Positions 60,160-64,000 of a stretch of 64,000 nucleotides of DNA are shown here, piece after piece. A program made the translations under genes and the position numbers. The stretch comes from Solirubrobacteraceae bacterium (lineage in GTDB: Bacteria > Actinomycetota > Thermoleophilia > Solirubrobacterales > Solirubrobacteraceae): contig JAEMQS010000009.1 of assembly GCA_016463765.1 (NCBI GenBank), positions 29,468 through 93,467 on the forward strand, given 5' to 3'. The notes under the pieces were generated by a model. The model made no database searches, was not told the origin of the DNA, and saw nothing but the letters and a program-made list of their open reading frames with translations. Positions within the stretch are counted from its first letter, which is position 1; each line of letters opens with the position of its first letter.

Positions 60160-61848
60160 GTGCTCGACCGCGCCTCCGCTCTGCGATCCCTGGCGGCCGA
60201 CCGCTTTGACGTCGTCGTGGTCGGCGGCGGCATCACCGGTGCGGGGGTCGCGCTCGACGCCGCCTCGCGCGGCTACAGCGTCGCGCTCGTCGAGAAGGCC
60301 GACTACGCGTCGGGGACGTCGAGCCGGTCCAGCAAGCTCGTCCACGGCGGGCTGCGCTACCTGCAGAACTTCGACCTCGGGCTCGTCCGCGAGGCGCTCG
60401 TCGAGCGCCAGCTCATGGTGGCGCTGGCGCCGCATCTCGTCACGCCGCTGCCGCTGGTCATCGCCGCCTTCGACGGCAAGGCGCCGGACCGCGTCATGGG
60501 GGCGGGCCTAAACCTCTACGACGTCATGACCTTCGAGCGGCGCCCGGGGCGCCTGGCGCGCCGGCTGGGCCGTCCAGGACGCGGGGAGGCGCTGCAGGCG
60601 CCGTCGAGCTGGAGCCCGGACCGCCACCGCTCGATCTCCGGCGACGAGGTCGTGGCGCACATCCCCGCGCTCGGGCCGCGCGAGCCGACGGGCGGCTACC
60701 TGTTCTACGACTGCCAGACCGACGACAGCCGGCTGGTCCTCACGGTCCTCGCCGAGGCCGAGCGCTACGGCGCGGTGTGCGCGAACCGCGTGGAGGTGCT
60801 CGAGCTCGTCGAGGACGGCGGACGGGCGGTCGGGGTGAAGGTCCGCGACGCGGTCGACGGCGCCGAGTTCGAGGTGCTCGCCGACAACGTCATCAACGCG
60901 ACGGGCGTGTGGGCGGACCGCCTGCGCCCCGAGGAGCTCCACGACGAGGCGGAGGTCCCGCGCATCAGCCCCAGCCGCGGCACGCACGTGACGTTCCGCC
61001 ACGAGGACATCCCGCTCGTCTCCGGCGCGATCGTGCCCGTGGGCGACGGCCGGTTCCTCTTCGCGCTGCCGTGGCAGGGCAGGACGCTCATCGGCACGAC
61101 CGACACCGACTACGAGGGCGACCTCGACCACATCGCGCCCGCCCAGGATGACCTGGAGTACATCCTGGAGGCGACGAACGCGTTCTTCGGCACCGATCTC
61201 GCGGTCGAGGACATGACCGGCGCGTACGCGGGCGTCCGCCCGCTGATCTCGACCGGCGACCCGCGCAAGTCCGTCGACATCAGCCGCAAGGCCGAGCTGT
61301 ACGAGACGTCGTCGGGGATGGTGACCATCACCGGCGGGAAGCTCACGACCTGGCGGCGGATGGCGAAGATGACCGTCGACCGCCTCGTCGAACGCGACGC
61401 GCTCGACGCGCCGTGCCGCACCCACGAGATCCCGCTGGGCCAGGCCATCGACGCCGCGGAGCTCCCCCGCGTCGAGGGGGTCCCCGAGGCATCCTACGAG
61501 GCCCTCGCGGCACGGTACGGCCACACCGCCCACGACGTGCTCGCCATCGCGGCCGAGCGCGGCGAGCTGGCCCAGCCCGTGGTCGAGGGCCTGCCCGACC
61601 TGCTGGCCGAGGCGGTGTTCTCCGCGCGCGCGGAGCAGGCGGGGTCGCTGGGCGACGTGCTGCTGCGCCGCACCCGCCTGGGACTGCTGGCCGCGAAGGA
61701 GGTCGACGCCGGCGCGCCGGCCGCCGAGCGCGTCGCCCGCGCCGTGGCCGCGGAGCTGGGCTGGGACGACGCCCGGATCGCCGCCGAACTGCAGGAGTGG
61801 GGCCGGGAAGCGGCCCTCGAGGGCATCGGCCTGCAGCCCACGCCGTAA
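60160..61848 (+). CDS. glpD: Aerobic glycerol-3-phosphate dehydrogenase
   Basis: 562-residue FAD enzyme that oxidises glycerol 3-phosphate to dihydroxyacetone phosphate and passes electrons to the quinone pool. It shows the FAD motif VVVVGGGITGAGVALDAASRG at about residues 17-37, the SRSSKLVHGGLRYLQ segment, a central GTHVTFRHEDIPLV and ALPWQGRTLIGTTDTDYEG, MVTITGGKLTTWRRMAK, and the C-terminal helical DAO_C domain. The length is normal. It begins with GTG 30 bases after the GMC oxidase, with a CAGACT element between. The pairing with alcohol oxidase and acyl reductase genes suggests wax or lipid breakdown. Confidence 0.95.
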   Translation: MLDRASALRSLAADRFDVVVVGGGITGAGVALDAASRGYSVALVEKADYASGTSSRSSKLVHGGLRYLQNFDLGLVREALVERQLMVALAPHLVTPLPLVIAAFDGKAPDRVMGAGLNLYDVMTFERRPGRLARRLGRPGRGEALQAPSSWSPDRHRSISGDEVVAHIPALGPREPTGGYLFYDCQTDDSRLVLTVLAEAERYGAVCANRVEVLELVEDGGRAVGVKVRDAVDGAEFEVLADNVINATGVWADRLRPEELHDEAEVPRISPSRGTHVTFRHEDIPLVSGAIVPVGDGRFLFALPWQGRTLIGTTDTDYEGDLDHIAPAQDDLEYILEATNAFFGTDLAVEDMTGAYAGVRPLISTGDPRKSVDISRKAELYETSSGMVTITGGKLTTWRRMAKMTVDRLVERDALDAPCRTHEIPLGQAIDAAELPRVEGVPEASYEALAARYGHTAHDVLAIAAERGELAQPVVEGLPDLLAEAVFSARAEQAGSLGDVLLRRTRLGLLAAKEVDAGAPAAERVARAVAAELGWDDARIAAELQEWGREAALEGIGLQPTP

Positions 61849-61929
61849 CTTTGCCCGTCCGTCCCGGTTGAAGCCCCGGAGACGAGCATTTCCAGCTGTC
61901 CCCAACGCCTTGGAGCCGTACGAGACCCC

Positions 61930-63825
61930 ATGCGCCGCATGAGCACCCGGATCACCCTCACCACCCTGACCACCGCCGCCGTCCTGGCGGCAGGTGCGCC
62001 CGTGGCATCCGCGGGCGTCTTCCAGGGTGATCCGATCGCGGGACCGAGCGCCGACATCCAGCGGCTCGCCGACATGGACATGGCGCGGGACGGCACCGGG
62101 GCACTGGCGTTCATCGCGAACGAGGGCGGCGAGCCGCGCGCGTTCATCTCACGCTTCGTCGCGGGGGCCTTCATCGGCGCCGAGCGCGTCGACGCCGGCC
62201 TGCCGGGGGTCTCGGATGTGGCGCTGGCCGCGACGAACGCCGGCCGTGTGGCCGTCGTGTTCTCCGCGGGCGGCGTGATCTACGGCGCCCTGCGCCCGGA
62301 CGGCGGCCAGCCGTGGACGGCACCCGTGCCGATCGCCAGCGGGACGGCGCCGTCCGTCGCCATGTCGCTCAGCGGCACGGCGTACGCGAGCTTCACGAGC
62401 AACGGCGACGTCTACGTGGTGCGCCTGGACCGGCGCAGCAACGCGTGGACGCTGATCCCCACCGCGTTCGACGTCGACCAGCCCCGTGACGCGGGGACCG
62501 GCAACAAGCGGTCGAAGATGGCCATCAGCGCCGACGGCACCGGCGTCGTGGTCTGGGGCGAGGACGGGGCCGACGGGCGCACACACGTCTACGCGCGCAA
62601 GGTGTTCGGCACGAACCCGTCGACGCGCCCCCAGGACCTGACCCTCAACGAGCTCGAGGGCCGGCCCGCCGGCAGCGCGGACCTGCCCGACGTCGAGGCC
62701 GAGGACGACTCGAGCTTCGCGTGGGTGGTCTTCCGCCAGGCGATCGTCGACAGCAACGGCGCACCCCGTCTGCGCACCGTCGCCCGCCGTCAGCGCGGCA
62801 CGGAGTTCGACCCGCCCGTGGTCGTCGACAGCTTCGGTGTCCCCGCCGACGAGGACACCCGCGGGCCCGGCATCGCCCTCAACGGGCGCGGCGAGGGCAT
62901 CGCCACGCTCTCCGGGACCGCGACGAACCAGCCGATCGCGGCGCTGCTGAAGAACGACGCGTTCACGCGCGGGCAGCGCTACGGGACCTCGAACACCTTC
63001 CCGGCCGCCACGGCCGCCGCGGTCGCGGACAACAGCGACGGCCTGCTCGCGTGGGTCCAGTCGCCCGGCGCCGAGGCGCCCGGCGTCCGGCTGCGTCCGT
63101 TCGACGACTTCAACCCGCAGCCCGAGGTCCAGCTCTCCCGCCCCGAACTCGGCGCGGTGGACCCGTCGCGCGGGTTCGACGTGGTCGCCGACCGCGCCGG
63201 CTCGGGCGTCGTGGCCTGGGTGCAGGAGAACGCCGCCACGCCCGGCGCGCGCTCGATCGTGGCGGGCTACCTCGACCGGCCGCCGAGGGCCTTCGCCGGA
63301 TACACCGCGACGAAGTACCGCAAGCTGTCGCGCCCGAGGCTGGCGTGGGGCGAAGCCGTCGACCTGTGGGGTCCGATCACCTATCGGGTCTTCCTCAACG
63401 GCGCGCAGGTCACCGAGCTCGCCGGCCGGACGTCGTGGACACCCGTCCAGCCGATCCCCGACGGCGTCCATCGCTGGCAGGTCCAGGCGATCGACCGCCG
63501 CGGGCAGGTCACGAGCTCCCGCGTGCGGATCCTGCGCGTCGACGCGACCCCGCCGCGGCTCACGGTCCGCGTCAGCGGCGAGCGCAAGGCGGGCCGCGCC
63601 CTGAAGGTGTCCGTCAGCGCCGCCGATGTCCAGAATCCGCGGGCCTCCGGCCTGGCGCGCGTGCGCATCCAGTGGGGCGACGGCACGACCACGACGACGA
63701 AGTCGTTCAAGGGCACGTACACCCATCGATACGCCCGGGGGAGCTACACGCTGCGCGTGAGCGCCACCGACAAGGCCGGAGCCGCCACGGTCGTCACCCG
63801 GTCGCTGAGGATCGCCAAGCGGTGA
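61930..63825 (+). CDS. Secreted beta-rich protein with C-terminal PKD-like domain
   Basis: 631-residue exported protein. The signal peptide MRRMSTRITLTTLTTAAVLAAGAPVASA is clear. Residues about 40-450 contain repeated blade-like units with DGTGALAFIANE, NGDVYVVRLDRRSNAW, GTGVVVWGEDGADG and SDGLLAWVQSPG, consistent with a beta-propeller-like region. A fibronectin/Ig-like domain (about 460-535, HRWQVQAIDRRGQVTSSRVRI) and a PKD-like domain (about 540-630, VRIQWGDGTTTTTK then YTHRYARGSYTLRV) follow. No catalytic motif is seen; adhesion or surface function is inferred. Confidence 0.78.
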   Translation: MRRMSTRITLTTLTTAAVLAAGAPVASAGVFQGDPIAGPSADIQRLADMDMARDGTGALAFIANEGGEPRAFISRFVAGAFIGAERVDAGLPGVSDVALAATNAGRVAVVFSAGGVIYGALRPDGGQPWTAPVPIASGTAPSVAMSLSGTAYASFTSNGDVYVVRLDRRSNAWTLIPTAFDVDQPRDAGTGNKRSKMAISADGTGVVVWGEDGADGRTHVYARKVFGTNPSTRPQDLTLNELEGRPAGSADLPDVEAEDDSSFAWVVFRQAIVDSNGAPRLRTVARRQRGTEFDPPVVVDSFGVPADEDTRGPGIALNGRGEGIATLSGTATNQPIAALLKNDAFTRGQRYGTSNTFPAATAAAVADNSDGLLAWVQSPGAEAPGVRLRPFDDFNPQPEVQLSRPELGAVDPSRGFDVVADRAGSGVVAWVQENAATPGARSIVAGYLDRPPRAFAGYTATKYRKLSRPRLAWGEAVDLWGPITYRVFLNGAQVTELAGRTSWTPVQPIPDGVHRWQVQAIDRRGQVTSSRVRILRVDATPPRLTVRVSGERKAGRALKVSVSAADVQNPRASGLARVRIQWGDGTTTTTKSFKGTYTHRYARGSYTLRVSATDKAGAATVVTRSLRIAKR

Positions 63826-63864
63826 GCCTGTGGCCGGCGTTTGGAGCCTGGACAAGGGCGAGGT

Positions 63865-63870
63865 ACCCTC
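63865..63870 (+). promoter_or_regulatory. -10 element TACCCT of the 63878 gene (leaderless)
   Basis: TACCCT lies 7 bases before the ATG. Confidence 0.55.
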
Positions 63871-63877
63871 GGAGAGA

Positions 63878-64000
63878 TGGCACGCGAGGCTGACGACCCA
63901 CGCCTGCGCGCCGAGGAGGCGCGCCTCGCACGCCGTGCCGCCGAGGGCGACGGCGCCGCGTTCGCCACGCTCTACGACCGGTACGAGCAGCGGATCTACA
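63878..64000 (+). CDS. RNA polymerase sigma factor (sigma-70/ECF family), N-terminal fragment
   Basis: Only 41 codons are in the window. The frame is open from ATG 63878 to the edge and reads ARRAAEGDGAAFATLYDRYEQRIY, the typical start of sigma region 2 in ECF-type sigma factors. The downstream part, any anti-sigma factor and the ECF class cannot be seen. A leaderless TACCCT promoter precedes it. Confidence 0.8.

Overview
This 64 kb window is chromosomal DNA from a very GC-rich actinobacterium. A deep-branching actinobacterial group such as the Thermoleophilia/Solirubrobacterales (Conexibacter- or Patulibacter-like) is my best guess. That placement is an inference from the GC-rich codon use, the wealth of unusual secreted proteins, the actinobacterial LuxR-AAA regulators and serine/threonine kinase, and the many genes that start right behind a TANNNT -10 element (leaderless transcripts). 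I see no transposase, integrase, phage gene, CRISPR array or change in base composition, so the window looks like stable host genome.

Layout. 1-5 kb: a c-di-GMP phosphodiesterase (PAS-EAL, cut by the window edge), a large LuxR-AAA regulator and a small secreted protein. 5-10 kb: an ATP-grasp enzyme and an acyl-CoA dehydrogenase / APH-type kinase / SDR operon that resembles the 4-hydroxyacyl-CoA pathway. 10-16 kb: two tandem paralogous secreted proteins of about 1000 residues, each built of four Cys-anchored modules. 16-25 kb: a Ser/Thr kinase beside a separate PASTA protein, then a run of secreted proteins, a thioesterase and a lipocalin. 25 kb: divergent tRNA-Leu(CAG) and tRNA-Glu(CTC) genes with terminators. 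26-33 kb: a glycosyltransferase, an RmlC-like cupin, an enoyl-reductase-like protein, a GroES-like protein with a Cys-rich tail, a HlyIII membrane protein and a FabH-like synthase.

32.8-41.5 kb is the most interesting region. A divergent pair of operons meets at a cobalamin riboswitch. Leftward lie the corrinoid genes for the PduO-type adenosyltransferase, CobT and CobS. Rightward, behind the riboswitch, lie a secreted DUF4430 protein, a DUF4430 lipoprotein, EcfT, a fused double EcfA ATPase, and an S component fused to a six-repeat alpha/alpha toroid. DUF4430 and the alpha6/alpha6 toroid are the folds of the two halves of animal intrinsic factor/transcobalamin. The operon therefore reads as a B12-capture and ECF-import machine whose receptor parts are split over three proteins.

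41.5-47.8 kb: the three-gene proton-translocating transhydrogenase (pntAA-pntAB-pntB), a small membrane protein and a second LuxR-AAA regulator. 47.8-56.3 kb: a giant LamG protein, a DUF72 protein, a secreted protein pairing a metzincin-like zinc site with a probable Cys-Gln thioester domain, and an RTX-repeat protein. 56.3-62 kb: a fatty-acyl-reductase-like SDR divergent from a FadR-type regulator, a small partner protein, a GMC alcohol oxidase and glycerol-3-phosphate dehydrogenase, suggesting fatty alcohol and lipid turnover. The window ends with a secreted beta-rich protein and the start of an ECF sigma factor.
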